From positions 1 through 36,275 of the forward strand of contig CALXOE010000042.1 of assembly GCA_944389935.1 (NCBI GenBank): a stretch of DNA of 36,275 nucleotides. The letters run 5' to 3'. The notes below the pieces were generated by a model, which saw only the letters and a program-made list of their open reading frames with translations, did no database searches and was not told the DNA's origin. The first letter of the stretch is position 1; the number at the start of each line of letters is the position of its first letter. The translations under genes and the position numbers were made by a program. The DNA comes from an uncultured Victivallis sp. Its GTDB lineage: Bacteria; Verrucomicrobiota; Lentisphaeria; Victivallales; Victivallaceae. This document shows, piece by piece, positions 24,986 to 32,440 of the stretch.

Positions 24986-25024
24986 TTGAATTTCAGCGTT
25001 GACAGAGTATATTGAATTTCGGCG
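24986..25024 (+). promoter_or_regulatory. Promoter region of the AAA-ATPase gene with a 13-bp direct repeat
   Basis: TTGAAT, 16 nt, TATATT form a plausible promoter. The -35 and -10 boxes lie in or touch two copies of TTGAATTTC-R-GCG (24986-24998 and 25012-25024), spaced 26 nt apart, which could be a regulator-binding pair. Confidence 0.4.
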
Positions 25025-25039
25025 GGAGGTTATGGCTAT

Positions 25040-26596
25040 ATGAAGAAAATTACAAGCAGTGTTTACACTTTTGAAGATATCATTAAGGATGAGTTCCTTT
25101 ATATCGATAAAACTGAATTCATCTGGTCGCTTATCAGTCAGGGAAAGGCTATGTATTTCCTGTCCCGTCCGCGTCGCTTCGGCAAGTCGCTGACCGTCTC
25201 CACTCTCAAAGCGGTTTTTCAGGGCAAAAAAGAACTCTTCAAGGGGCTGGCTATTTATGACAAGCCTTATGATTGGAAGCCCTATCCCGTGATTCACTTA
25301 GATATGAACGGTTTGGATTTCAGTTCCGTTGAGGAGCTGGAAAGCAGTTTATGCGATTTGGTAACGGAAGCGGCTGCTTCGCATGAACTGACGCTGGAAT
25401 CAGCGAATGCCGCCAGCATGTTTCGGGTATTAATCAACCGACTTGCCGAACAGGAACAGGTTGTTATTCTTGTGGACGAATATGACAAGCCTATCTTGAA
25501 CAACTTGGGTAAGCCTCATGCTCAAAAGATTCTGGATAAGTTGAAAGTATTTTATTCCGTCATCAAGGCATTTGAATCTAAAGAGCGTTTTGTTTTCGTT
25601 ACAGGAGTCAGCAAATTTTGCCATGTTTCGTTGTTTTCCGATCTCAACAATCTGACCGACATCACGATGAACCGTGATTACGCCACGATGTTCGGCTATA
25701 CTCAGGAGGAATTCGAAACCTACTTTGCCGACCGCATTGACGCAGCCTGCAAACTGCAAAATATGCCACGGGGAAAGCTTCTCCCGGAAATCAAACAATG
25801 GTATGACGGATTTCGGTTCGAGGAAGAATCTGAAACGGTCTACAATCCAGTATCGCTGGCTCAATTCTTTACAAACAGCTGCAAATTCAACAACTACTGG
25901 TTTTCTACGGGAACACCTTCGTTTCTGGTGGAACTGACCAAAAAAACGGACTTCAATTTTGAAAAAACGTTGAGCGAACCTGTCATGGGACTGGCTTTCA
26001 ATGCGTTTGAAATAGATAAAATTGATCCACTGGCTCTATTGCTGCAGACGGGATACTTGACCATAAAAAGTTCGTTCGTTGATCTCGGAGAAACGTTGTA
26101 TTATCTCGATTTCCCCAACCGGGAAGTCAAAAGCGCATTTGAAACCTACCTGATCAGCGATTATGCTTCCATTCCGCAGGAAACAGTCGGCGCAAACGTA
26201 TTCAAGATGGTCAAGGCAATCAAAGCCCGCGATATCAATCTGTTCATGGAACTGCTGAAAACATTCTTTGCAGCTGTTCAATATGATATTGCAACAGACA
26301 CGGAGGGACGTTTCCAGTTGCTTTTCTACTCGGTATTCCTGTTGATCGGAGTAAGAGTGGAAGCGGAATCCCGTACGAACAACGGACGCATTGACGCGGT
26401 AATCCGCGATGGGAACCATGTCTACATCTTTGAATTCAAAATAAACAAGACTGCCGAAATTGCGCTTGACCAGATTCGCGAAAAGGAATATTTCCGGAAA
26501 TATCAGCACTCCGGCAGGAAGATCGTCCTTGTCGGAGCAAACTTCGATACGGGTTCTCGGCAGATCACGAAATGGAAAAGTGAAACAGTATGCTGA
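25040..26596 (+). CDS. AAA-ATPase-like / PD-(D/E)XK nuclease-like protein
   Basis: This 518-residue protein belongs to the AAA-ATPase-like family that is highly expanded in gut bacteria. The N-terminus has FLYIDKTEFI and an altered P-loop, LSRPRRFGKSL (Lys49), then Walker B VVILVDEYDKP (about 145-155) and FVFVTGVSKF. The C-terminus has a PD-(D/E)XK core, GRIDAVI...YIFEFKINK (Asp452, Glu465, Lys467). The family is suspected of acting on nucleic acids or in defence, but no function is established. GGGAGG lies 11 nt before the ATG. It is divergent from the relaxase across the candidate oriT, and less GC-rich than the chromosomal genes around it, in line with transfer. Confidence 0.9.
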   Translation: MKKITSSVYTFEDIIKDEFLYIDKTEFIWSLISQGKAMYFLSRPRRFGKSLTVSTLKAVFQGKKELFKGLAIYDKPYDWKPYPVIHLDMNGLDFSSVEELESSLCDLVTEAAASHELTLESANAASMFRVLINRLAEQEQVVILVDEYDKPILNNLGKPHAQKILDKLKVFYSVIKAFESKERFVFVTGVSKFCHVSLFSDLNNLTDITMNRDYATMFGYTQEEFETYFADRIDAACKLQNMPRGKLLPEIKQWYDGFRFEEESETVYNPVSLAQFFTNSCKFNNYWFSTGTPSFLVELTKKTDFNFEKTLSEPVMGLAFNAFEIDKIDPLALLLQTGYLTIKSSFVDLGETLYYLDFPNREVKSAFETYLISDYASIPQETVGANVFKMVKAIKARDINLFMELLKTFFAAVQYDIATDTEGRFQLLFYSVFLLIGVRVEAESRTNNGRIDAVIRDGNHVYIFEFKINKTAEIALDQIREKEYFRKYQHSGRKIVLVGANFDTGSRQITKWKSETVC

Positions 26597-26730
26597 TACC
26601 AGGCAGTTTCTGCGTTCGCAAGAGGCTCGAAGAGGTTCTCCCATGCCTCTCAACCACTCAGGCTGGACTGATTGATTTGCTGATTCCAAGGGCTTATGAA
26701 GAGGGAATTTCAAAGAATTATGGAAAGACA

Positions 26731-28461
26731 ATGAGCGAAATCAGAAAAATAACCGAATCCAGTCTTGTGAAGGTTACGCTGAATCCGGAGTGGAGTTTTG
26801 TTCCCGGCGCCCCGGAACCGGATTGGCAGAACCGGTTTGAATCCGGGATTCCGTTCCGCATGGAAGATGAGCTGTTTGACCTCGATGCTTTGACGCAGCC
26901 CCCCAGCCCGGTATTGTCCGATGCGGTGGTTTACAACCGGTTTCATGCAGACCGTGCCGGGATCGCCCAGCTCGGAGTCGGCTGCGACTGGTGGTGTGAA
27001 GTGTTTGTCAATGGACAGGCCTGTGTTTCCACCTTTCCCGACGGGAACGGAACCGGTGCTTATTCGCCGGAAAACAATCCGTTTTTTCTTCCGGTGAAGA
27101 AAGGGGAAAATCTGCTGGCGATTCACGTCCGCCGCGGAACCGCCGGCTGGACATTCTCATTCGGGCGGGTCCGGTTTCGCATGCCGGATATTCCCGAAAT
27201 TCAGTATGGCCCCTGGCTCGGAAATCCGGATTCGGGAAAGATGAGCATCCGGTTCGTAACCTGCGGGGATGTCGCCTCCGGTGTGGAATACAGGGAGTGT
27301 GGAACGGAACAGTGGCAACTTCAATGGGATCACATTCACGGTCAGCTCAAACGGAGACCTTTTCACGTCATCCATCTTTCCGGACTGAAGGAGGGGGCAC
27401 AGTATGAATATCGGATTGTGATGCTCGATCCCCGGGATCCGGAGAGGAGGAGATATGCCGATGCCGGACATGTGTACAAATTCCGGGTGCCGGATTCCGG
27501 TCGGAAAGAATTCAGCTTCTTTTATACGGCGGATCTTCAGTTTCTTCCGGAAGAGCAGATGCGCATTCTGGAGAATCTGCTGCGGGCCGCAGATGCGGAG
27601 AGTTGCGATTTCATCGTTCTCGGAGGGGATATCGGCAATGAATTTTCCCCGTCCGCGCTCTTCAGCGGTGTGATCTCGAAACTTTGTGAGAAGGAAGGGA
27701 GCGGGCGTCCGGTTGTAATGGTTCGGGGAAATCATGAATTGAGAGGGAAAGAGGCGGATCGTTTTCTCGATTATTTCGGTAACAGCGAGGGGCTTTCCTA
27801 CGGAATTTTCCGGTTTGGCGATGTTGCCTTTCTGGTTCTGGACAGCTGGGAGGACAAACCGTCCGGAACGCCCGGGGAAAAATATTGCAAATACAATCTT
27901 GACGAGCTATTTGTAAAAGAAGAGAAAGAGTTTCTGGATGAGGCGTTTCTGTCCGATGAATGGATTTCCGCTCGGCGCCGAATTGTCCTTGCACACGGCG
28001 CTCCTTATTCTCACTTTGACTCGTGGCCAAGCATTCAAGCCACACTTCTGACTCTAACGGATTCCTATTTCGCCGGGGAAAAACCGAAATTCCATCTGAA
28101 TCTTTGGCTGGCCGGACACACGCACCGGTATTCGCGAAGCGTTCCAGGAACCGATGTCATTGTCGCGCCCCCCGGCTCGAAAAAACCGAACCGGGGAGGT
28201 CGAAATTATCGGTATCCCGTTCTGACCGTCGCAGGGCCGAACAAGGCGCAAACTCTCCAGGCTTCCGCATTCCGGATTGATGTGAAAAGCGAAAAAATCG
28301 TGGTACGGGCTTTTTCGCCGGATGGCGAGTGCTTCGATGTGGTGGAAATCGAAAACAACGGAACTATTACGGAAATAAAGTCCCTGTTGTCCCCCCAAAA
28401 ATGGCAACACTCTTCACCTGATGGTCGGGCCTCCCGGCAGCGGGGTAGCCAGACACCTTGA
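26731..28461 (+). CDS. Metallophosphoesterase (purple acid phosphatase-like) with N-terminal beta domain
   Basis: I start at the ATG at 26731 ([11 protein letters not shown], with GGAAAG just upstream); the frame stays open to 26590, but that extension looks unrelated. The 576-residue form has an N-terminal beta-sandwich ([25 protein letters not shown]), an Fn3-like domain ([22 protein letters not shown]) and a calcineurin-like core. The core motifs are [31 protein letters not shown] and [10 protein letters not shown]; the first block has Gln where many have His. No signal peptide is seen. It should cleave phosphomonoesters or diesters. The last ~20 residues after LLSPQKW read into remnant DNA, so its true C-terminus may be lost or extended. 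It stands 134 nt after the ATPase gene. Confidence 0.85.
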   Translation: MSEIRKITESSLVKVTLNPEWSFVPGAPEPDWQNRFESGIPFRMEDELFDLDALTQPPSPVLSDAVVYNRFHADRAGIAQLGVGCDWWCEVFVNGQACVSTFPDGNGTGAYSPENNPFFLPVKKGENLLAIHVRRGTAGWTFSFGRVRFRMPDIPEIQYGPWLGNPDSGKMSIRFVTCGDVASGVEYRECGTEQWQLQWDHIHGQLKRRPFHVIHLSGLKEGAQYEYRIVMLDPRDPERRRYADAGHVYKFRVPDSGRKEFSFFYTADLQFLPEEQMRILENLLRAADAESCDFIVLGGDIGNEFSPSALFSGVISKLCEKEGSGRPVVMVRGNHELRGKEADRFLDYFGNSEGLSYGIFRFGDVAFLVLDSWEDKPSGTPGEKYCKYNLDELFVKEEKEFLDEAFLSDEWISARRRIVLAHGAPYSHFDSWPSIQATLLTLTDSYFAGEKPKFHLNLWLAGHTHRYSRSVPGTDVIVAPPGSKKPNRGGRNYRYPVLTVAGPNKAQTLQASAFRIDVKSEKIVVRAFSPDGECFDVVEIENNGTITEIKSLLSPQKWQHSSPDGRASRQRGSQTP

Positions 28462-28490
28462 ACAATCTCTTCCCTTGCTCCGTTTTTCTC
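28397..28490 (+). pseudogene. Possible scrap of a ComM/YifB-type Mg-chelatase-like ATPase
   Basis: In the frame through 28421 the translation reads [20 protein letters not shown], then [12 protein letters not shown]. This resembles the Walker A region of ComM/YifB proteins (H-N-L-L-M-x-G-P-P-G-S-G-K...L-A-R-x-L-P-x-L-L-P), but the essential Lys-Thr is missing. Only about 30 residues are similar, it overlaps the phosphoesterase 3' end, and it runs straight into the araA fragment. Chance similarity is possible. Confidence 0.3.
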
Positions 28491-29211
28491 CCGATGAATA
28501 TACGATTCCGGACCGCTCGGATGCGGCCATGGCGTCGATCCGCAAAGCGGTGCGGCAGGGAATCGGGATTCGGCGTTTTCTGGAGGTGGGGAACTACTCC
28601 GGCTTCACGGACACGTTTGAGGATCTGCACGGATTCGATCAGCTTCCGGGACTTGCCGCGCAGCGGCTCAGGGCCGACGGCCACGGGTTCGGCGCGGAGG
28701 GGGACTGGAAAACCGCGGCGTTGCTCCATTCGTTGAAGGTCATGGCTTGCGGGCTTCCCGGCGGCGTGAGTTTCATGGAGGATTACACCTACCATTTTGA
28801 ACCGGGGCGCGGTCGTGTGCTGGGTTCTCACATGCTGGAGGTTTGTCCGAGCATCGCCGCTGCGAAGCCGACGCTTGAGGTTCATCCGCTCGGAATCGGC
28901 GGGAAGTCCGATCCCGCGCGGCTGGTGTTCGGCACGAAGCCGGGTCCGGCGTTGAATGCGAGCATGATCGAGCTTGACGGGCGTTTCCGTCTTGTCGTGA
29001 ACGAGGTGGAAGTCGTTGCGCCGGTGAGGATCTTCCGAAACTCCCGGTTGCGCGGACGATCTGGATTCCGAAGCCGGATCTGGCCGAAGGAGCGCGGCGC
29101 TGGATCGAAGCGGGTGGAGCGCATCACAGTGTACACGCTCCGGCGTTGACACCGGAACATCTGCGCGACTTTGCGCGCATTGCCGGGGTGGAACTCATCG
29201 AGATTCGTTGA
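28490..29211 (+). pseudogene. araA: L-arabinose isomerase, 5'-truncated and frameshifted
   Basis: From about 28500 the frame matches the C-terminal half of Ara[66 protein letters not shown] and [12 protein letters not shown]. These include the metal-site Glu and His residues of the family. The first ~230 residues of the roughly 500-residue enzyme are absent. Near 29018-29026 the match jumps frame, continuing [10 protein letters not shown]...[17 protein letters not shown] to a stop at 29211. The gene once converted L-arabinose to L-ribulose; here it cannot encode an enzyme. No other arabinose genes are in the window. It is followed at once by the convergent DeoR gene. Confidence 0.85.
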
Positions 29212-29246
29212 CGGGAAAGCTGTCCGGGGGAGGGGGGAGTGCCGCG

Positions 29247-30038
29247 TCAGCGTGCACCCCCCTCTTCGCATGGAACGGTGATGATTTTGACACCCTGTTT
29301 CCGGATCGTCTCAAGCATCGGCAGATTTTCCGGGCATGCCCCGGTCACGAGGATATCGACCGCGCCCCAGGGGACGAGGCGCGCCATGCCCGCTGCGCGG
29401 AACTTGCTGTGATCGGCGAGCATGACCGCGAGGTGGGCATGTTCGATCATGGTGCGTGCGACGCCTGCGGTGGCGTCGTTTGTGTCGAGAATGCCCGCCT
29501 CATCGATTCCGCGAGCGGAGAAGAGCACCGCGTCGGCGTGGTATCCGGCGATGGCGCGTTCCGCCCGGGTGCCGGTCAGGATGCCGGCCTTGCGGTCGAG
29601 TGTCCCGCCCGGAATGATGACTTCCGGCCCTTCGTCGGAGGGGAAACGTTGCCGGATCAGCTCCGCGAGGTGCAGAGAATTGGTGATGACGCTGCCGGAG
29701 TCGATCAGATTTCCGAGCCAGGTCGTCGTTGAACCGCCGTGAATGAAAATCACGCTGTTGCGGGCGATGAGTCCAGCGGCGGTTTCGGCGATCAGCCGTT
29801 TTTCGCGACTGAACCACTGTTCCCGGAGCGGGAAAGGGATGGACTGGTTTGCATCCGGTTCGATCCGGCGGATCCCGCCGTGGAATCGCCGCGCGATCCG
29901 GTTTTCCGCGAGCCGCCCGGCGATTCTCCGTGCGGTGGCGCTGCTGCATCCGAGCTCTCCGGCGATTTCGCCGGTGGTCAGGACTCCGCGTTTTTCCAGC
30001 AGGCGGCAGACGGCTTCCTCCTGACTGCTTCGATTCAT
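29247..30038 (-). CDS. DeoR-family transcriptional regulator (GlpR-like context)
   Basis: I start at the ATG ending at 30038, which has GGGAGA 6 nt upstream and yields the normal DeoR N-terminus; a much longer open frame extends upstream but is antisense to the next gene. The 263-residue protein has a winged helix at 1-55 (LLEKRGVLTTGEIAGELGCSSATARRIAGRL, then ARRFHGGIRR) and a phosphosugar-sensing domain (IFIHGGSTTTWLGNLI, VITNSLHLAELI, VIIPGGTLDRKAGILTG, VLFSARGIDEAGI, VMLADHSKF). DeoR repressors respond to phosphorylated metabolites. It is divergent from genes that make and use glycerol-3-phosphate, so that ligand is likely by context. A dyad in the shared intergenic region is a candidate operator. 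Confidence 0.92.
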   Translation of the reverse strand: MNRSSQEEAVCRLLEKRGVLTTGEIAGELGCSSATARRIAGRLAENRIARRFHGGIRRIEPDANQSIPFPLREQWFSREKRLIAETAAGLIARNSVIFIHGGSTTTWLGNLIDSGSVITNSLHLAELIRQRFPSDEGPEVIIPGGTLDRKAGILTGTRAERAIAGYHADAVLFSARGIDEAGILDTNDATAGVARTMIEHAHLAVMLADHSKFRAAGMARLVPWGAVDILVTGACPENLPMLETIRKQGVKIITVPCEEGGAR

Positions 30039-30097
30039 GGCATTCTCCCTGTTTGGGAAACAAGATACTCTCCTTTCAGCCAGTTTGCAAGCCGAAA

Positions 30098-30115
30098 TTT
30101 GAGCGAATGCGCAAA
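30098..30115. promoter_or_regulatory. Candidate DeoR-type operator
   Basis: TTTGAGCGAATGCGCAAA is an 18-bp imperfect dyad (TTTG-GC...GC-CAAA) in the 186-nt space between the divergent deoR-type and glycerophosphodiesterase genes. Nearby TTTGCAA motifs (about 30083, 30138) may be half sites. A TATATT box at about 30188 could serve the plus-strand operon, but its -35 is weak. Confidence 0.4.
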
Positions 30116-30224
30116 ACATCTGAGTATTTGCAAAAAAAGAGGAAAAAAGCCGGTTCCGGCGGCTGGATTGCCGCAAAAACGCGAGGTATATTCGCATCAG
30201 AAAACCGGAAAGGAGATTTGGAAA

Positions 30225-30968
30225 ATGAAACGGAAACCGATGTTGATCGCCCATCGCGGGCTCTCCGCGACCTACCCGGAAAACACCCTTGTTGCCTTTG
30301 ACCGGGCACTTGATCTGGATGTCGATGCCATGGAATTTGATGTTCACATGACAAGCGATGGAGAGCTGGTTGTGACACATGATGACACGGTCGACCGTTG
30401 CAGCAACGGTACAGGTGCGGTGCGGAATTTCACGTTTGCCGAGCTCCGGAAACTTGATTTCGGCGCCTGGAAGGCTCCGGAGTTCGCCGGGACGCGGATT
30501 CCGACCCTGTGCGAGGTTCTCGATCTGGTGGATCGAAAGCGTCCGGAACTCTATCTTTGCGTGGAACTCAAGGAGGACGACTGCGAATGTGCCCGCAAGG
30601 TGATTGCGGAACTTGACCGGCGCGGCCGTCTGGGAAACTGTTCGATCATCAGCTTTCTGCCGCAGATGCTTTATTTTGTGAAAGGGCTGAACGAGAAGGC
30701 GTTTCTGCATGGTTTCATCGATGAGTCGGAGCTGGACAAGCCTGAAAAACGCGAGTATCTGAACCTGGTTGACCGGATCGGAGTATCGATCGGAAACGTT
30801 TCCGCAAAGTTCTCCCGCAGGCTGCATGAGCTGGGAATCGAAGTTGACTCCTGGGCTGCCGACACTCCGGAGCAGCTTCAAAAGATGATCGATGCAGGAA
30901 TCGATACTTTCACCTCGAATGCGCCGGACCGCGTTCTTGCCCGTTTCCGGCAGGAGTTTCACCGTTGA
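30225..30968 (+). CDS. Glycerophosphodiester phosphodiesterase
   Basis: The start at 30225 follows AGGAG at a 9-nt distance; longer open sequence upstream lacks family similarity. The 247-residue protein has all GDPD hallmarks: LIAHRGLSATYPENT at the N-terminus (catalytic His, and Glu of ENT), MEFDVHMTSDGELVVTHDDTVDR (metal Glu and Asp, catalytic His), then CVELKEDD, and IEVDSWAADTPEQLQKMIDAGIDTFTSNAP at the end. No signal peptide, so it is a cytoplasmic UgpQ-type enzyme splitting glycerophosphodiesters (lipid head-group remnants) into glycerol-3-phosphate and an alcohol. It lies 19 nt before the G3P dehydrogenase gene, forming a two-gene operon under the divergent DeoR regulator. Confidence 0.95.
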   Translation: MKRKPMLIAHRGLSATYPENTLVAFDRALDLDVDAMEFDVHMTSDGELVVTHDDTVDRCSNGTGAVRNFTFAELRKLDFGAWKAPEFAGTRIPTLCEVLDLVDRKRPELYLCVELKEDDCECARKVIAELDRRGRLGNCSIISFLPQMLYFVKGLNEKAFLHGFIDESELDKPEKREYLNLVDRIGVSIGNVSAKFSRRLHELGIEVDSWAADTPEQLQKMIDAGIDTFTSNAPDRVLARFRQEFHR

Positions 30969-30987
30969 CGGGCCAGGGGGGATTGCA

Positions 30988-32067
30988 ATGAGTATCATCA
31001 CGATTGTCGGAGCGGGGATGATGGGTTCGGCGATGTCCGGCCCGGCAGCGGACAATGGTCATGAGGTGCGTCTGGTCGGGACGCCGCTGGACCGGGAGAT
31101 CATCGATTCTGTGAGGGAGAGCGGATTTCATCCAACCCTGCGCAAGAAGTTGCCTCCTGTGGTCAGGGCATACCAGGTCGAGGAGCTTGAACGGGCCTTG
31201 GAGGGGGCGGATCTGGTCATCGGCGGGGTGAGCAGTTTCGGGGTCGACTGGTTTTCGGAAGAGGTTCTTCCGCTGCTGCGGCCCGGGATTCCGGTGCTTT
31301 CGGTGACGAAGGGATTGCGGGACAATCCGGATGGGACGCTTACGCCGTTTCCGTACCTGCTCGCGTCGCGCCTGCCGGAAAAGACGCGTGGAATGATTCC
31401 GTTCAATGCGATTGGTGGACCGTGCATCTGCTTTGAGTTGCTTGACAAACGTCATACGATGGTTTATTTCTGCGGGGAGGATCCGACTGTACTTGAGACG
31501 ATTCGCGGTATGCTTGCGACGGGATACTATCACATTCTGACCACGACGGATGTGGCGGGGGTGGAAGGGTGTGTTGCGTTGAAGAACGCCTATGCGATGG
31601 GGGTATCGCTGGCGGTAGGTCTTGCGGATCGCGAGGTCGGGGATTTAGACGGGGAGGCTGCGGCGGCACTGTGTGCGCCGGGGGCGCCGGATCGAAATCC
31701 GGTCTATAATCCTCAGGCGGCGCTTTTTGCGCAGAGCTGCCTTGAGATGCGCCGCATTGTGGAGCGCATGGGAGGAGACGGGGCGCTGGCCGGCGGGGTG
31801 CCGGGGGCAGGGGATCTTTACGTCACGATTTTCGGTGGCCGGACGCGTCGTCTCGGGACGCTTCTGGGGCGGGGCATACCGTTTGCGGAGGCGGAAAAGA
31901 TTTTGAAAGGTGTCACGCTGGAATCGGTTGCGATTATTACGCGGGTGGCGCGTGCGCTTCGTGCCGGAGGTGTGAATCGGGTTGAATTTCCGTTGTTGTT
32001 TCACATGGATGCGATTCTGAACGGCGGTGCGGAAGTCGATCTGCCGTGGGATCAGTTTGGTTGTTAA
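30988..32067 (+). CDS. NAD(P)-dependent glycerol-3-phosphate dehydrogenase, GpsA-like
   Basis: The ATG at 30988 is preceded by AGGGGG and gives MSIITIVGAGMMGSAM, a Rossmann Gly motif at the very N-terminus. The 359-residue protein then shows VTKGL, the catalytic-Lys helix VALKNAYAMGVSLAVGL, and PGAGDLYVTIFGGRTRRLGTLLGRG, all diagnostic of the GpsA fold. It interconverts glycerol-3-phosphate and dihydroxyacetone phosphate. It is a little longer than typical GpsA, with an insert after ADREVGDL (DGEAAAALCAPGAPDRNPVYN), and carries GMMGSAM in place of the usual G-S-Y/W-G-T-A-L. With the phosphodiesterase next to it, oxidation of salvaged G3P is likelier than lipid synthesis, so it may not be the housekeeping enzyme. 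Confidence 0.9.
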   Translation: MSIITIVGAGMMGSAMSGPAADNGHEVRLVGTPLDREIIDSVRESGFHPTLRKKLPPVVRAYQVEELERALEGADLVIGGVSSFGVDWFSEEVLPLLRPGIPVLSVTKGLRDNPDGTLTPFPYLLASRLPEKTRGMIPFNAIGGPCICFELLDKRHTMVYFCGEDPTVLETIRGMLATGYYHILTTTDVAGVEGCVALKNAYAMGVSLAVGLADREVGDLDGEAAAALCAPGAPDRNPVYNPQAALFAQSCLEMRRIVERMGGDGALAGGVPGAGDLYVTIFGGRTRRLGTLLGRGIPFAEAEKILKGVTLESVAIITRVARALRAGGVNRVEFPLLFHMDAILNGGAEVDLPWDQFGC

Positions 32068-32081
32068 GATTCGAATCCGGG

Positions 32082-32140
32082 CCCTGCGTTGCGATTTTCG
32101 CCTGATTGGCTTGAAATTCTGCGGACGCGGGGTTATTTTG
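32082..32140 (+). terminator. Possible terminator of the G3P operon
   Basis: CCCTGCGT (32082-32089) pairs with ACGCGGGG (32125-32132), with one G-T pair, and TTATTTTG follows directly. The loop of about 35 nt is long, so confidence is limited. Confidence 0.35.
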
Positions 32141-32147
32141 TTGTGAT

Positions 32148-32220
32148 GCCCGGGTAGCTCAGTGGATAGAGCAGAAGTTTCCTAAACTTTTGATCGGAGG
32201 TTCGATTCCTCTCTTCAGAC
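32148..32220 (+). tRNA. tRNA-Arg(CCU)-like gene with an unpaired acceptor stem
   Basis: D arm (GCTC/GAGC), anticodon arm (GAAGT-TTCCTAA-ACTTT, anticodon CCT) and T arm (GGAGG-TTCGATT-CCTCT) all fold normally. The acceptor ends do not: 5' GCCCGGG faces 3' CTTCAGA, with only two Watson-Crick and two G-T pairs. No CCA is encoded. A working version would be expected to end CCCGGGC. Either the 3' end was replaced by recombination, as at integrase attachment sites in tRNA-Arg genes, or this is a decayed copy. I doubt that it is functional. Confidence 0.6.
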
Positions 32221-32314
32221 ACTCTTTTTCTGGTTGATACAAGGAAAGTTACAAAAGATATCCATTCTCTGCAAAATCCCTTATTCTACCCTTTTTTTGG
32301 GGGAGATGTGACCA

Positions 32315-32336
32315 ATGGTCAAGTAATGGTCAAGTA
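32315..32336 (+). repeat. Perfect tandem repeat of 11 bp (two copies)
   Basis: ATGGTCAAGTA occurs twice with no gap, just 3' of the tRNA-like sequence in an AT-rich stretch. Together with the swapped tRNA 3' end it suggests integrase arm sites or an attachment-site scar. The rest of 32221-32440 holds a T-rich tract and the leader of the next gene, and no other gene. Confidence 0.7.
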
Positions 32337-32440
32337 AAAATTTGAAATTGGTTCGTTTCTTTCTGAGGAAATTTGACTCTGATGGGTCGTGATGCAATTG
32401 TAAAGAGAGTTCCATATCAAATTCAAGCCGGAGACTGATT

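Noticed and set aside
24848..25297. A 149-codon minus-strand frame upstream of the relaxase
   Set aside because: It overlaps the start of the AAA-ATPase gene and contains the inverted repeats; the translation has no motif.
26590..26730. Extension of the phosphoesterase to an ATG at 26590
   Set aside because: It overlaps the ATPase stop codon and adds 47 residues unlike the family; a ribosome-binding site precedes the ATG at 26731.
30039..31055. N-terminal extension of the DeoR gene to 31055
   Set aside because: It would be antisense to the phosphodiesterase and precede the HTH by about 340 unrelated residues; the ATG at 30038 has a good ribosome-binding site.
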